The position numbers were made by a program, and so were the translations under genes. A stretch of DNA of 64,000 nucleotides from Gammaproteobacteria bacterium (GTDB lineage Bacteria; Pseudomonadota; Gammaproteobacteria; JAJPIJ01): contig JAJVIQ010000006.1 in NCBI GenBank assembly GCA_022071965.1, positions 84,795 to 148,794 of the forward strand. Direction: 5' to 3'. This document shows positions 9,197-17,417 of the stretch, in pieces. The notes beneath the pieces were generated by a model, which saw nothing but the letters and a program-made list of their open reading frames with translations, was not told the origin of the DNA and searched no databases. How positions within the stretch are numbered: the stretch's first letter is position 1; the number at the start of each line of letters is the position of its first letter.

Positions 9197-10288
9197 TCAC
9201 GCGGCCGCGTGCCGGCGCGCGGCGAAGTCGCGCATGAACGCGATCAGGGCCTCCACCGAGGTATCCGGTGTCGCGTTGTGCAGGCTCACCCGTATGCCGC
9301 CGATGGCGGAATGTCCCTCGAGATGGTGCAGGCCGTGCCGTGCCGCCTGTTCCAGGAATTCGCGCTCCAGCCCGCGACCGGGCAGCCGGAAGCAGAGGTT
9401 CACCTGGGACCGGTGCGCCGGCTCGACCGGACAGCGGTAAAGCGGGCTTCCGTCGATGATCTCGTACAGCCGCGCGCTGCGGCGCGCCGTGCTCTGCGCG
9501 AACGCCGGCACGCCGCCATTGCGGCGCATCCAGGCGAACATCAGCCCGGCGCAGTAGACGCTGAACGTGGACGGCGTGTTGACGCAGCCGTTGCACTCGG
9601 CCTGCCGGCGGTAGTCGAATGGCGACGGCGTGACGTCCGCGGCGTCGCGCAGCATGTCCTCGCGCACGATGACGACGGTCAGGCCGGCGCAGCCGGCGTT
9701 CTTCTGCGCGCTGGCGTAGAGCAGGCCGCAGCGGGAGACCTCGATCGGCCGCGTGAGAAAGTCCGAGGTCACGTCGGCGACCAGCGGCACCGCGCCCGTC
9801 TCGGGCAGCTCGCGGAACTGCACGCCGTGGGCGGTCTCGTTGGTGGTGAGGTGGCAGTAGGCGGCGGCGGGGTCGAGCCGCCAGCTCTCGCACGGCGGGA
9901 TGCCGCGGTAGCCTTCGTGCGCGCCGCTCGCCGCGATCCGCACCGCACCGTGGCGCCGGGCCTCCGCCGCCGCGCGCTCCGACCACAGCCCGGTCACGAC
10001 GTAGTCGGCGCTGCCGCCGGGCGGCAGGAGATTCATCGCCAGGATGCCGAAGTGCGCGTAGGCGCCGCCCTGCAGAAACAGGATGCGATGGCGCGCCGGC
10101 ACCCCGAGCAGCTCCCGCAGGTCACGCTCGGCCGCGGCGGCGATCGCGCGGTACTCCGGGCTGGAGAACGGCATCTCCAGCACCGACATGCCGCTGCCCT
10201 GCCAGTCGAGCATCCCGTCGCGGATCTCGCGCAGGACCTCCTCCGGCAGGCACGAGGGGCCGGATGAGAAGTTGTGGATCCGGCTCAT
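9197..10288 (-). CDS. serC: Phosphoserine aminotransferase (SerC) or close paralogue
   Basis: The 363-residue protein starts NFSSGPSCLPEEVL and has SGMSVLEMPF, LQGGAY and the PLP lysine Lys196 in SAQKNAG. It should convert 3-phosphohydroxypyruvate and glutamate to phosphoserine and 2-oxoglutarate. After the lysine, typical SerC reads NIGPAGL but here it is NAGCAGL, a mild departure. It lies within the pqqADE operon, 25 bases after a PuuD-like membrane gene, so a dedicated amino-donor role is possible, but housekeeping serine synthesis is the default. Confidence 0.85.
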   Translation of the reverse strand: MSRIHNFSSGPSCLPEEVLREIRDGMLDWQGSGMSVLEMPFSSPEYRAIAAAAERDLRELLGVPARHRILFLQGGAYAHFGILAMNLLPPGGSADYVVTGLWSERAAAEARRHGAVRIAASGAHEGYRGIPPCESWRLDPAAAYCHLTTNETAHGVQFRELPETGAVPLVADVTSDFLTRPIEVSRCGLLYASAQKNAGCAGLTVVIVREDMLRDAADVTPSPFDYRRQAECNGCVNTPSTFSVYCAGLMFAWMRRNGGVPAFAQSTARRSARLYEIIDGSPLYRCPVEPAHRSQVNLCFRLPGRGLEREFLEQAARHGLHHLEGHSAIGGIRVSLHNATPDTSVEALIAFMRDFAARRHAAA

Positions 10289-10313
10289 GACGGGAAGGCC
10301 AGCCGCCCGGCCC

Positions 10314-10814
10314 TCAGAACAGCATGGGCGCGTGCGCGCCGGCGATCATCAGGAAGACCGCGGGGAAAGACAGGATCGTGTTCGTGCGCGAGGAGAGGAA
10401 GGTGATGCGCGAGCAACGCACCCGCTCCGCGTGCGGCGCCGGCACGAAGCCCAGCACCTTCTTCTGGTGCGGCCATAGCACGAACCACAGGTTGGCCGTC
10501 ATCAGCAGGCCGATCCACACGCCCAGGCCCAGCACGGCGAACTGCCCGCGCAGCGTGAGCGTCTCGGCCACGATGCCGCGAAACCACAGCATGTAGAGCC
10601 CGCTCGCCAGCACCACCAGCGAGGCGTAGCGGAAGGTGCCGTGCTCGCGCCGGGCCGCCTGCGCGAACAGCTCGTCGGCCGCCTCCCTGTCCAGGGGGTC
10701 CACCGGCTGATAGCGCGGCCGCTGCACCACGTTCGCGTAGTTGTGGCCGATCCACACCAGCAGCCCGAGCAGGTGCAGCCAGCGGGCCACCACGTCGAGT
10801 CCCGCGAACGTCAT
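10314..10814 (-). CDS. Urate-oxidase N-terminal (PuuD)-like membrane protein
   Basis: The 166-residue protein has about four transmembrane segments: WLHLLGLLVWIGHNY at the N terminus, YASLVVLASGLYML, FAVLGLGVWIGLLMTANLWFV and ILSFPAVFLMIAGAH at the end. The pattern NLWFVLWPHQKKVLG with SRTNTILS near the C terminus is what I recall from the membrane domain of PuuD-type urate hydroxylase and related DUF proteins. The cytochrome c domain of true PuuD is absent. Conserved His residues in the segments could bind heme. Its role in a PqqE-containing operon is unknown. Confidence 0.65.
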   Translation of the reverse strand: MTFAGLDVVARWLHLLGLLVWIGHNYANVVQRPRYQPVDPLDREAADELFAQAARREHGTFRYASLVVLASGLYMLWFRGIVAETLTLRGQFAVLGLGVWIGLLMTANLWFVLWPHQKKVLGFVPAPHAERVRCSRITFLSSRTNTILSFPAVFLMIAGAHAPMLF

Positions 10815-10845
10815 GGCGCGCCCCGCTGCATGCGCGACGGCCGCC

Positions 10846-10938
10846 CTAGATGATCAGGCGCAGCAGGGCGTAAAGCACCGCGGTCAGCAGCACGCCGCAG
10901 ATCACGGTGCCTTCCAGGGTCTCGTGCGGCAGCCTCAT
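10846..10938 (-). CDS. 30-residue membrane peptide coupled to pqqE
   Basis: The ATG at 10936-10938 overlaps the pqqE stop codon as ATGA, so translation is likely coupled. The 30-residue peptide has a short charged head (MRLPHETLEG) and one hydrophobic helix, TVICGVLLTAVLYALLRLII. It resembles single-pass small proteins that stabilise membrane complexes and could partner the PuuD-like protein 31 bases downstream. I know of no named family. Confidence 0.5.
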   Translation of the reverse strand: MRLPHETLEGTVICGVLLTAVLYALLRLII

Positions 10939-12083
10939 CCGCCGCACCCCATGAACATGGTGTTGACGCTGTCGCGGCGGCGCATGACGATCGGGCGACG
11001 GCGGCGCCCGGGCACGGCCGCCTCCGCGACCGCGTCGACCACGAGGTGATGCTCCGGGGACTTCGCGCACACCGGATCGGTGTTGGCCGCGTTGCCGGTC
11101 AGCAGGTAGGCCTGGCACCGGCAGCCGCCGAAGTCCTGCTCCTTCTCCGGGCAGCTGCGGCAGGGCTCCTTCATCCAGGCGTCACCGCGGAACTCGTTGA
11201 ACACCGGCGACTCGTGCCAGATCCAGGCGAGCGGTGCGTCGCGCACGCTGGGGAACTCCAGGCCGGGGATGACGCGCGCCTCCTGGCACGGCAGCGCGCT
11301 GCCGTCCGGCGCGATGGTGAGATGGATCGCCCCCCAGCCGTTCATGCAGGCCTTCGGCCGCTCGTCGAAGTAGTCCGGGATGACGAAGTAGATCGTCATC
11401 CTCTTGCCCAGCCGCTCCCGCGCGCGCGCCACGGCGGCCTCCGCCATGGCGATCTGGTCCCGCGTAGGCAGGAACTCCGAGCGGTTGAGCAGCGCCCAGT
11501 TGTAGTACTGGATGTTGGCGAACTCGAGGTAGTCCACGCCGATCTCCTCGGCGAGCTTCAGGATGTCCTCGGTCTGCTCGATGTTCTGCCGGCAGATCGG
11601 CACGTTCAGCACCATGGGAAAGCCGTGGCTCTTGATCTCGCGCGCCGCGGCGAGCTTGGCGTCGAAGGCCTTGGCCCCGACCAGCGAGTCGGTGATGGCG
11701 CGATCGCTGGACTGCAGGCTCAGCTGGATCTGCTTCAGCCCCGCGGCCTTCATGGCCTGCAGCCGCTCGCGGCTCAGCCCGATGCCGGAGGTGATGAGGT
11801 TGGTGTAGAAGCCCAGCCGATCGGCCTCCCCCACGAGCTCCTCGAGGTCCTCGCGCAGCAGCGGCTCGCCGCCGGAGAAGCCCAGCTGCAGCGACCCCAT
11901 CGCCCGGGCCTCGCGCAGCACGCGCTTCCACTCCTCGGTGCTCAGCTCGTTGCGATAGTTGTCGAAGTCCAGCGGGTTGTTGCACCAGGCGCAGTGCAAC
12001 GGGCAGCGGTAGGTGAGCTCGAGGACGAGCCACATGGGGATACGGTCGCCATCAAGACTTAATCCTGATCCAGCCTTTGGCAT
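10935..12083 (-). CDS. pqqE: PqqA peptide cyclase PqqE (radical SAM, SPASM)
   Basis: The radical SAM motif CPLHCAWC (Cys27, Cys31, Cys34) follows LELTYR, and SGGEPLLR is the SAM-binding stretch. The C-terminal SPASM part shows CMNGWG and CRSCPEKEQDFGGCRC, with a further Cys in NTDPVC. PqqE forms the C-C bond between Glu and Tyr of PqqA. I chose ATG at 12083 (382 residues) because GGAG lies 7 bases upstream. This overlaps pqqD by 32 bases. The in-frame ATG at 12034 would also match the usual N terminus. A long basic tail ends MFMGCGG. Confidence 0.92.
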   Translation of the reverse strand: MPKAGSGLSLDGDRIPMWLVLELTYRCPLHCAWCNNPLDFDNYRNELSTEEWKRVLREARAMGSLQLGFSGGEPLLREDLEELVGEADRLGFYTNLITSGIGLSRERLQAMKAAGLKQIQLSLQSSDRAITDSLVGAKAFDAKLAAAREIKSHGFPMVLNVPICRQNIEQTEDILKLAEEIGVDYLEFANIQYYNWALLNRSEFLPTRDQIAMAEAAVARARERLGKRMTIYFVIPDYFDERPKACMNGWGAIHLTIAPDGSALPCQEARVIPGLEFPSVRDAPLAWIWHESPVFNEFRGDAWMKEPCRSCPEKEQDFGGCRCQAYLLTGNAANTDPVCAKSPEHHLVVDAVAEAAVPGRRRRPIVMRRRDSVNTMFMGCGG

Positions 12084-12339
12084 GCGAAGTCTCCAGGAAT
12101 CTGTACACGCCGGCGGACACGTCGGCGCTGGTATACCGGCTGTTGAGATCGGCGATGATCTCGGCGGCGGTGCGTTGGCCATCGCACAGCAGCAGGATGG
12201 CCGCGGCGGTCTCGTTGAGCTTGACCACGCCCTCCGGGTAGAGCATCACGTGGGCCTGCTGCGGTTCCTCCCATCGCAGCAGGTACAGCGGACTCAGCTG
12301 CGGCACGTCACCGGCCGCGACGGTGTTGTTCTCGGTCAT
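12052..12339 (-). CDS. pqqD: PQQ peptide chaperone PqqD
   Basis: The 95-residue protein has the RiPP recognition element layout of PqqD: YLLRWEEPQQAHVMLYPEGVVKLNETA near the middle, then the winged-helix end ILLLCDGQRT and ADVSAGVYRFLE. PqqD binds the PqqA leader and presents it to PqqE. It overlaps pqqE and lies 96 bases after pqqA, with no pqqB or pqqC between them. Confidence 0.9.
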   Translation of the reverse strand: MTENNTVAAGDVPQLSPLYLLRWEEPQQAHVMLYPEGVVKLNETAAAILLLCDGQRTAAEIIADLNSRYTSADVSAGVYRFLETSHAKGWIRIKS

Positions 12340-12435
12340 GCGGGGTGCGGAGCAGGGCGGGTGCAGCGATGCGCGGGCGCCGGAGGGAGAGGCCGGGCCG
12401 GAGAACTCTCCCGGCCTGTCCCTAGCTTCCAGCGG

Positions 12436-12510
12436 TCAGCGCACGTAGACGTATGCGGTGACTTCGAAGCCAAGACGCAGATCGCAATACGCGGGATCGA
12501 CCCAATTCAT
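12436..12510 (-). CDS. pqqA: PQQ precursor peptide PqqA
   Basis: This 24-residue peptide starts MNWVDPAYCDLRLGF and ends EVTAYVYVR. Glu16 and Tyr20 are spaced exactly as the Glu-x3-Tyr pair that PqqE crosslinks in canonical PqqA. A strong ribosome site (AGGAG, 6 bases before ATG, minus strand) supports the start. It leads the minus-strand operon. Its presence with pqqD and pqqE, but without pqqB and pqqC, is the odd point. Confidence 0.9.
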   Translation of the reverse strand: MNWVDPAYCDLRLGFEVTAYVYVR

Positions 12511-12940
12511 TGTCTTCTCCTCTCTTCGTGTGATGAACGGATGCACTGTGCATGTCGCCTCCACCGCCTCGCTGCGCGAGTGAAGGCCACGCATGTATCA
12601 GCAAGCTTGATGCCACGAATTCCCTGCGCGGCATCGCTTGCAACTCCTTGTCTTCGTGCGAATTACCTTGAACGGAACACGACGCTTGATCCATATCAAG
12701 GTTCATCACAACCAGCAACTGGTCGAGAGAAACCAAGACCTGATCCAATTGCGCCGCCGCCCGCGCGGAAGACAGGATCCCGCGCCGATCGCGTCTTGAT
12801 CAAGGTCATGTCGGGGCGATGAAGCAGGTGGAATAGTGGGGCGGCCGAGACCGTGCACGCATTCAAGAGCAGTTCGCGTCCATTGCCGCAATGAATCTTC
12901 CATCGCATCACGCCACATCGCGAGCAGTCGACCCCGGGGC
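12511..12940. promoter_or_regulatory. Divergent intergenic region between pqqA and the molybdoenzyme gene
   Basis: This gap of 430 bases is lower in GC than its surroundings. It carries the pqqA ribosome site next to 12510 and a perfect FNR-type site at 12686-12699. No other gene is supported; the open frames in it are short and uneven. A palindromic TTGATCAA at 12796 is not a full FNR site. Confidence 0.6.
12686..12699. promoter_or_regulatory. FNR/Anr-type binding site
   Basis: TTGATccatATCAA is a perfect match to the FNR consensus TTGAT-N4-ATCAA. It lies 176 bases upstream of the pqqA start on one side and 242 bases upstream of the molybdoenzyme ATG on the other, so it could govern either or both under low oxygen. 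Confidence 0.75.
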
Positions 12941-15073
12941 ATGGCGGTGAGCACCGAGGCAGCGCGCAGCGTGGCCGAACGCTTCGCACCGCCGCTCGAC
13001 GGCGTGGTGCGCGGCGTGTGTCCGCACGACTGCCCGGACTGCTGCAGCGTGCTGTATCACGTGCGCGAAGGCCGGCTGCGCAAGATCGAGGGCAACCCCG
13101 ATCACCCCTCGACGCGAGGCTTCATCTGCCGCAAGTTCGCGTTGTCCCCGAAGCGCATTCACTCCCAGGATCGCCTGCAGCACCCGCTGCGCCGCAGTGG
13201 GCGGAAGGGCGACGGACGATTCGAGCGCATCTCCTGGACGGCGGCGATCGAGGAGATCCGCGGGCGATGGCAGTCGATCATCGCCGAGGCGGGGCCGCGA
13301 TCGATCCTTCCGTTCTTCGGATCCGGCACCGAAGGGCTGGTCAACGGCCGCATCGCCGGGCGGCGCTTCTTCAATCGCCTGGGCGCGCTGCAACTCGAGC
13401 GCACCATCTGCACGAAGGCCGGCCGCACGGGCTTCGACTACACCATGGGATCCTCCATCGGGGCCGACCCGCGATCGGTCGCCGACTGCGAGCTCATTAT
13501 GCTGTGGGGCTGCAACATCGCCTGCACCAACATTCATCAGCAGGCCCTGGTGCACGAGGCCCAGGCCCGGGGCGCGATACTCGTGGTCATCAATCCCGTG
13601 CAGGTGAAGGGATCCAGTCGCGCCGACCTCATCATTCAGCCGCGTCCCGGTACCGACGCGGCGGTCGCTCTCGGCGTCATGCATGTGATCATCCGCGATC
13701 GCCTCCACGACCGGTCGTTCCTGGAGCGGCATACGCTCGGCTTCGAGCAGCTGCGTGAGCGCGTGGCCGGTTACTCCCCCGAGACGGTGGAGAGCATCTC
13801 CGGAGTGGCGGCCAGGGACATCGAGAAGCTCGCCTGGTGGTATGCATCGACTGAAAGCTCATTCATATACATAGGACCGGGCTGCCAGCGCCACAGCAAC
13901 GGCGGCATGACCGTGCGCGCCATTTCCTGCCTGCCGGCGCTGACCGGCGCATGGGCGCAACGCGGCGGCGGCGTCTACTTTCCCACCAGCACGGTCTTCC
14001 CGGTGGAGACCGAGTCGCTGGAGGGCGCCTCGATGCGGCCCAACCCGCCTGCCGGCTACAACATGATCGAGCTCGGCGCCATGCTGACCGGGCCGGCGGC
14101 CGGCGTGCGCAGCCTCTACGTGTTCAACGGCAATCCCGCGGCGACACTCTACAACCAGGCGCGGCTGCGCCGCGGGCTGGAGCGCGAGGACCTGTTCACC
14201 GTCGTCCACGAGCAGTACCTGACCGACACGGCGCGGTACGCGGACATCGTCCTGCCCGCGACATCGCACGTGGAGAATCTCGACCTGCTGTTCTCCTACT
14301 ATCACTTCGGCGTCATGCTGAACCGCCCCGCCATACAGCCCCTGGGCGAGTCGCTCTCCAATCTCGATACGTTTCGGCTGCTCGCCGGCGCGATGGGTTT
14401 CCGTGAGCCCTGTTTCCGCCAGGACGCCTGGGAGGTGATCGAGGACATACTCCGGCTCGGGCATCCGGCGCTCGCGGGCGTCAGCGCCGAGCGGCTGCTC
14501 GAGGACGGCTGGTGCGCGGCCACGGTCGAGACGGCGCACGTGATGGTGCGGGACGGCCGCTTCCCGACGCCATCCGGCCGTATCGAGCTCCATTCGCGGC
14601 GCATGGCGGATGACGGCTTCGATCCGCTGCCGGCGTACGTGCCGCTGCGTGAAGGCAGCGAGCACACGCCGTCGCACCATCAACGCTACCCGCTGTATCT
14701 CATCACCCCCGCGTCGTGCTCGTTCCACAAGTCCAGCCACGCGCGCAACCGGGGCTGGGAGCGCTGGGAGGATCGCCCCACCCTCATCATCCATCCGCGC
14801 GACGCGCAGGCCCGCGGGATCGCCCAGGACGACGAGGTGCGGGTGTTCAACGATCGGGGCGATTTCATGCTGTGGGCGGCCATCGACAGCGGCGTGCGCC
14901 CGGGCGTCGTCGCGGCCATGGGACTGTGGTGGGACGAGCGCTATCCGGAGCGCCGCAACGCCAACCACACCACGCCGGACCTGCCGGGCGACATGGGCGG
15001 AGGGTCGGCCTTCAACACCAATCTCGTGGAAGTCGCGCGGTGGCGGAGCGCGCCGGACCATGCTAACGACTGA
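12941..15073 (+). CDS. Molybdopterin oxidoreductase (DMSO reductase superfamily)
   Basis: This 710-residue enzyme starts with a [4Fe-4S] motif, CPHDCPDCC (Cys27, Cys31, Cys34/35) plus Cys63 in FICRKF. It has molybdopterin-binding features, including LILWGCNIA-like IMLWGCNIACTN, IGPGCQRHSNGG and the C-terminal MGLWWDERYP region. There is no Tat signal, so it acts in the cytoplasm. The nearest class by memory is the uncharacterised YoaE-like/anaerobic dehydrogenase group. ATG at 12941 was preferred; an in-frame GTG at 12836 adds 35 residues of unlikely composition. It overlaps the next gene by 14 bases. Substrate unknown. Confidence 0.82.
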   Translation: MAVSTEAARSVAERFAPPLDGVVRGVCPHDCPDCCSVLYHVREGRLRKIEGNPDHPSTRGFICRKFALSPKRIHSQDRLQHPLRRSGRKGDGRFERISWTAAIEEIRGRWQSIIAEAGPRSILPFFGSGTEGLVNGRIAGRRFFNRLGALQLERTICTKAGRTGFDYTMGSSIGADPRSVADCELIMLWGCNIACTNIHQQALVHEAQARGAILVVINPVQVKGSSRADLIIQPRPGTDAAVALGVMHVIIRDRLHDRSFLERHTLGFEQLRERVAGYSPETVESISGVAARDIEKLAWWYASTESSFIYIGPGCQRHSNGGMTVRAISCLPALTGAWAQRGGGVYFPTSTVFPVETESLEGASMRPNPPAGYNMIELGAMLTGPAAGVRSLYVFNGNPAATLYNQARLRRGLEREDLFTVVHEQYLTDTARYADIVLPATSHVENLDLLFSYYHFGVMLNRPAIQPLGESLSNLDTFRLLAGAMGFREPCFRQDAWEVIEDILRLGHPALAGVSAERLLEDGWCAATVETAHVMVRDGRFPTPSGRIELHSRRMADDGFDPLPAYVPLREGSEHTPSHHQRYPLYLITPASCSFHKSSHARNRGWERWEDRPTLIIHPRDAQARGIAQDDEVRVFNDRGDFMLWAAIDSGVRPGVVAAMGLWWDERYPERRNANHTTPDLPGDMGGGSAFNTNLVEVARWRSAPDHAND

Positions 15074-15917
15074 GTCGATGGCCGAGCGCCTCCTGCACCG
15101 CGGCCTGGGTGGCGTCGAGCTGTTCGATTTTCCGCGGCAGTCCTGGGGCGCGTTGCGGCGCACGCTGGCCGGCCTGACCCGGCAAGGCTACACGCGGCTG
15201 AGCTTCCACGCCCCCATGCCGAGGCCGTCGTATTTCCACCATAGCGGCGTCAGCTGCTTCTTCCTGCACGAGGACGCCTCGCTGCGAGAGCTCTCGTTCC
15301 GAGTGATCGGGGAGACGCTCCGCCACGCGCGCGCGTGGAACGCGGCCTACGTGGTGACGCACCTGACCTACGGCAAGACCGACACCACCGACCGCGAACG
15401 CGCGGCCCGGCTCGCGCGCGAGACCTGCAGCCGGCTGGCGGCGCTGAGCGATCGACACGGGATGCCGATTGACATCGAGTTCGCCGCCTACTCGAGCGCG
15501 TTCGCCAGCCCGGAGGATTTCCTCGCGGCCATGAGCGGCCATCCACAGCTCGGGATCTGCATCGACACCGGCCATGCCTCGCTGGGGGCCCGAATCCGGC
15601 AGCGCTCGTACATGGAGGACATACGGACGCTCGCGCCGAGGGCCCGTTCCATGCACCTGTGGAACACGCGCGGCCCCGAGGATCCACGGCATCGCGGGCA
15701 CGTTCCGCTGCACCCGACGCAGAGGCCCGAGCAGGGCTGGGTGGACATGGAGGAGACCCTGCGCATCGTGCTCGAGCACAATCCGCGGATCAACATCGTC
15801 TTCGAGTATCCCGTCGAGGAGCTGACGACGGAGATCCGCGAGGGTTACGACTGGATCGCCGGACTGGTCCGGCGCCACGCAAGAGACTGTCAATCGCTTC
15901 CAGGGGCATCGGCATGA
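15060..15917 (+). CDS. Sugar phosphate isomerase/epimerase-like TIM-barrel protein
   Basis: The 285-residue protein has the AP endonuclease family 2 (xylose isomerase-like) barrel with spaced metal ligands: SFHAPMPR, VVTHLTYG, IDIEFAA, ICIDTGHASLG, MHLWNTRG and IVFEYP. The start was set at ATG 15060, inside the end of the molybdoenzyme gene, and the stop overlaps the next ATG (ATGA), so three genes are translationally coupled. Isomerase, epimerase or hydrolase activity on a small polar molecule is likely; the substrate is unknown. Confidence 0.75.
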   Translation: MLTTESMAERLLHRGLGGVELFDFPRQSWGALRRTLAGLTRQGYTRLSFHAPMPRPSYFHHSGVSCFFLHEDASLRELSFRVIGETLRHARAWNAAYVVTHLTYGKTDTTDRERAARLARETCSRLAALSDRHGMPIDIEFAAYSSAFASPEDFLAAMSGHPQLGICIDTGHASLGARIRQRSYMEDIRTLAPRARSMHLWNTRGPEDPRHRGHVPLHPTQRPEQGWVDMEETLRIVLEHNPRINIVFEYPVEELTTEIREGYDWIAGLVRRHARDCQSLPGASA

Positions 15918-17398
15918 AGGATTTCAGGGTACTGCTCATCAACTGTAACACCATGCTGGACACGCTCGTGACCGCCGGCATCGGGATCCTCGCTGCGTGC
16001 CTGAAGAACAGCGGGGTCGAGGTGAGGCTGTTCGACACGACCTTCTACCGGACGGCCGAGAAGACCGGCGACGAGGCCAGGGCACACGCCCTGCAGGTCA
16101 GGAAGACGGACTTCGCCGAGCTGGGCATCGTTCCCGAGGCGGGCGACGTCGTCGAGGATTTCCGCGATCTCGTCGAGTCCTACCGGCCGGATCTCATCGG
16201 GCTGTCGTGCATCGAAGTCACCTTCCCGCTCGGGCTGAGACTGCTCAACGCGGTGCGGCACACCGGCATCCCGACGATCGCCGGCGGCGTGTATCCGACC
16301 TTCGCACCGGAGATCGTCATGCGGCACGCGGCGATCGACATGGTATGCGTGGGCGAGGGCGAGCTGCCGCTCATGGAACTGTGCGAGAAGATGCGTCAGG
16401 GCGCGGACATCACCGCCATCCGCAACATCTGGATCAGGCGCGACGGCAAGCTCTACAAGAACCCGGTGCGCCACGGCATCGACATGCGCCAGCTGCCGTA
16501 CCAGGACTGGGACGTGTACGACCGGCGGCGGTTCTGGAAGCCGATGGGCGGCAGGATCTCGGTGACCGGCACCTTCGAGATGAACCGCGGCTGCCCCTAC
16601 ACCTGCACCTACTGCATCAACTCCGGCTTCGACCAGCTCTACGGCCCGCTGGGCGGCTACTACCGCGAGCAGGACATCGGGCGGCTCATCGAGGAGATGC
16701 TGGAGAAAAAGGAGAGATACAACCTCGCCTACGTCTATCTCGTGGCGGAGAGCTTTCTCACCACCAGCCGCAAGCGCGTGGAGGAGTTCGCGCGCCGCTA
16801 CCCGGAGGTCGGACTGCCATTCTGGGTCGAGGCACGCCCGGAATCGATCTCGACGGCCAAGGTCCGGATCCTGAAGGACGTCGGCTGCGAGGGGATCAGC
16901 GTCGGCGTGGAGAGCGGCAACGACGACCTGCGGCGCAACGTGCTCGGGCGCAACGTCTCCAACGACACCATCATCAAGGCCTTCGACCTGCTCGCCGACA
17001 CCGGCATCCGGGTCAGCGCCAACAACATCATCGGCTTCCCCACCGAGACGCGCGAGATGATCTTCGAGACCATCGAGCTCGACCGGCGCATCCAGCCGCA
17101 CGGGGTCATGGTCAGCTTCTTCAGTCCCTACCGGGGCTGCACGCTGCGCGAGGTCTGCGAGACCGAGGGCTACATCGGCGCCGAGGACATCGCCATGGAC
17201 TACCGGCTGGGACCGACCATGGACATGCCGCAGTTGCGGCGGCGCGAGCTCATCGGCCTGCATCGCGCCTTCCCGCTCTACGTGAAGTTCCCGAAGAGCG
17301 AGTGGGACAACATCCGGATCTGCGAAGGCGATGGCCCGGAGGCGGAGGCGGCCTTCAACGAGTACGCGCGCCGCTACACGGACATGTACATGCGCTAG
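15914..17398 (+). CDS. B12-binding-type radical SAM enzyme
   Basis: The 494-residue protein has an N-terminal Rossmann domain of the cobalamin-binding kind (residues 1-150, with GLSCIEVTFP and IAGGVYPTFAPE) and a radical SAM core with CPYTCTYC (Cys227, Cys231, Cys234). The usual cobalamin ligand motif DxHxxG is not visible, so B12 may be bound base-off or not at all. Later motifs include GVESGNDDLRR and NNIIGFPTET. Such enzymes methylate, rearrange or cyclise unactivated carbons. Its substrate is unknown. It is coupled by ATGA to the TIM-barrel gene. Confidence 0.82.
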   Translation: MKDFRVLLINCNTMLDTLVTAGIGILAACLKNSGVEVRLFDTTFYRTAEKTGDEARAHALQVRKTDFAELGIVPEAGDVVEDFRDLVESYRPDLIGLSCIEVTFPLGLRLLNAVRHTGIPTIAGGVYPTFAPEIVMRHAAIDMVCVGEGELPLMELCEKMRQGADITAIRNIWIRRDGKLYKNPVRHGIDMRQLPYQDWDVYDRRRFWKPMGGRISVTGTFEMNRGCPYTCTYCINSGFDQLYGPLGGYYREQDIGRLIEEMLEKKERYNLAYVYLVAESFLTTSRKRVEEFARRYPEVGLPFWVEARPESISTAKVRILKDVGCEGISVGVESGNDDLRRNVLGRNVSNDTIIKAFDLLADTGIRVSANNIIGFPTETREMIFETIELDRRIQPHGVMVSFFSPYRGCTLREVCETEGYIGAEDIAMDYRLGPTMDMPQLRRRELIGLHRAFPLYVKFPKSEWDNIRICEGDGPEAEAAFNEYARRYTDMYMR

Positions 17399-17417
17399 CC
17401 CGCCACTCCCTGCGCAT

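Noticed and set aside
12422..12748. A 108-residue minus-strand frame around pqqA
   Set aside because: It is in another frame from pqqA, which has a clear ribosome site and the Glu-x3-Tyr motif.
12796..12810. Possible second FNR site, TTGATCAAGGTCATG
   Set aside because: It lacks the N4 spacing; the second half reads GTCAT, too far from ATCAA.
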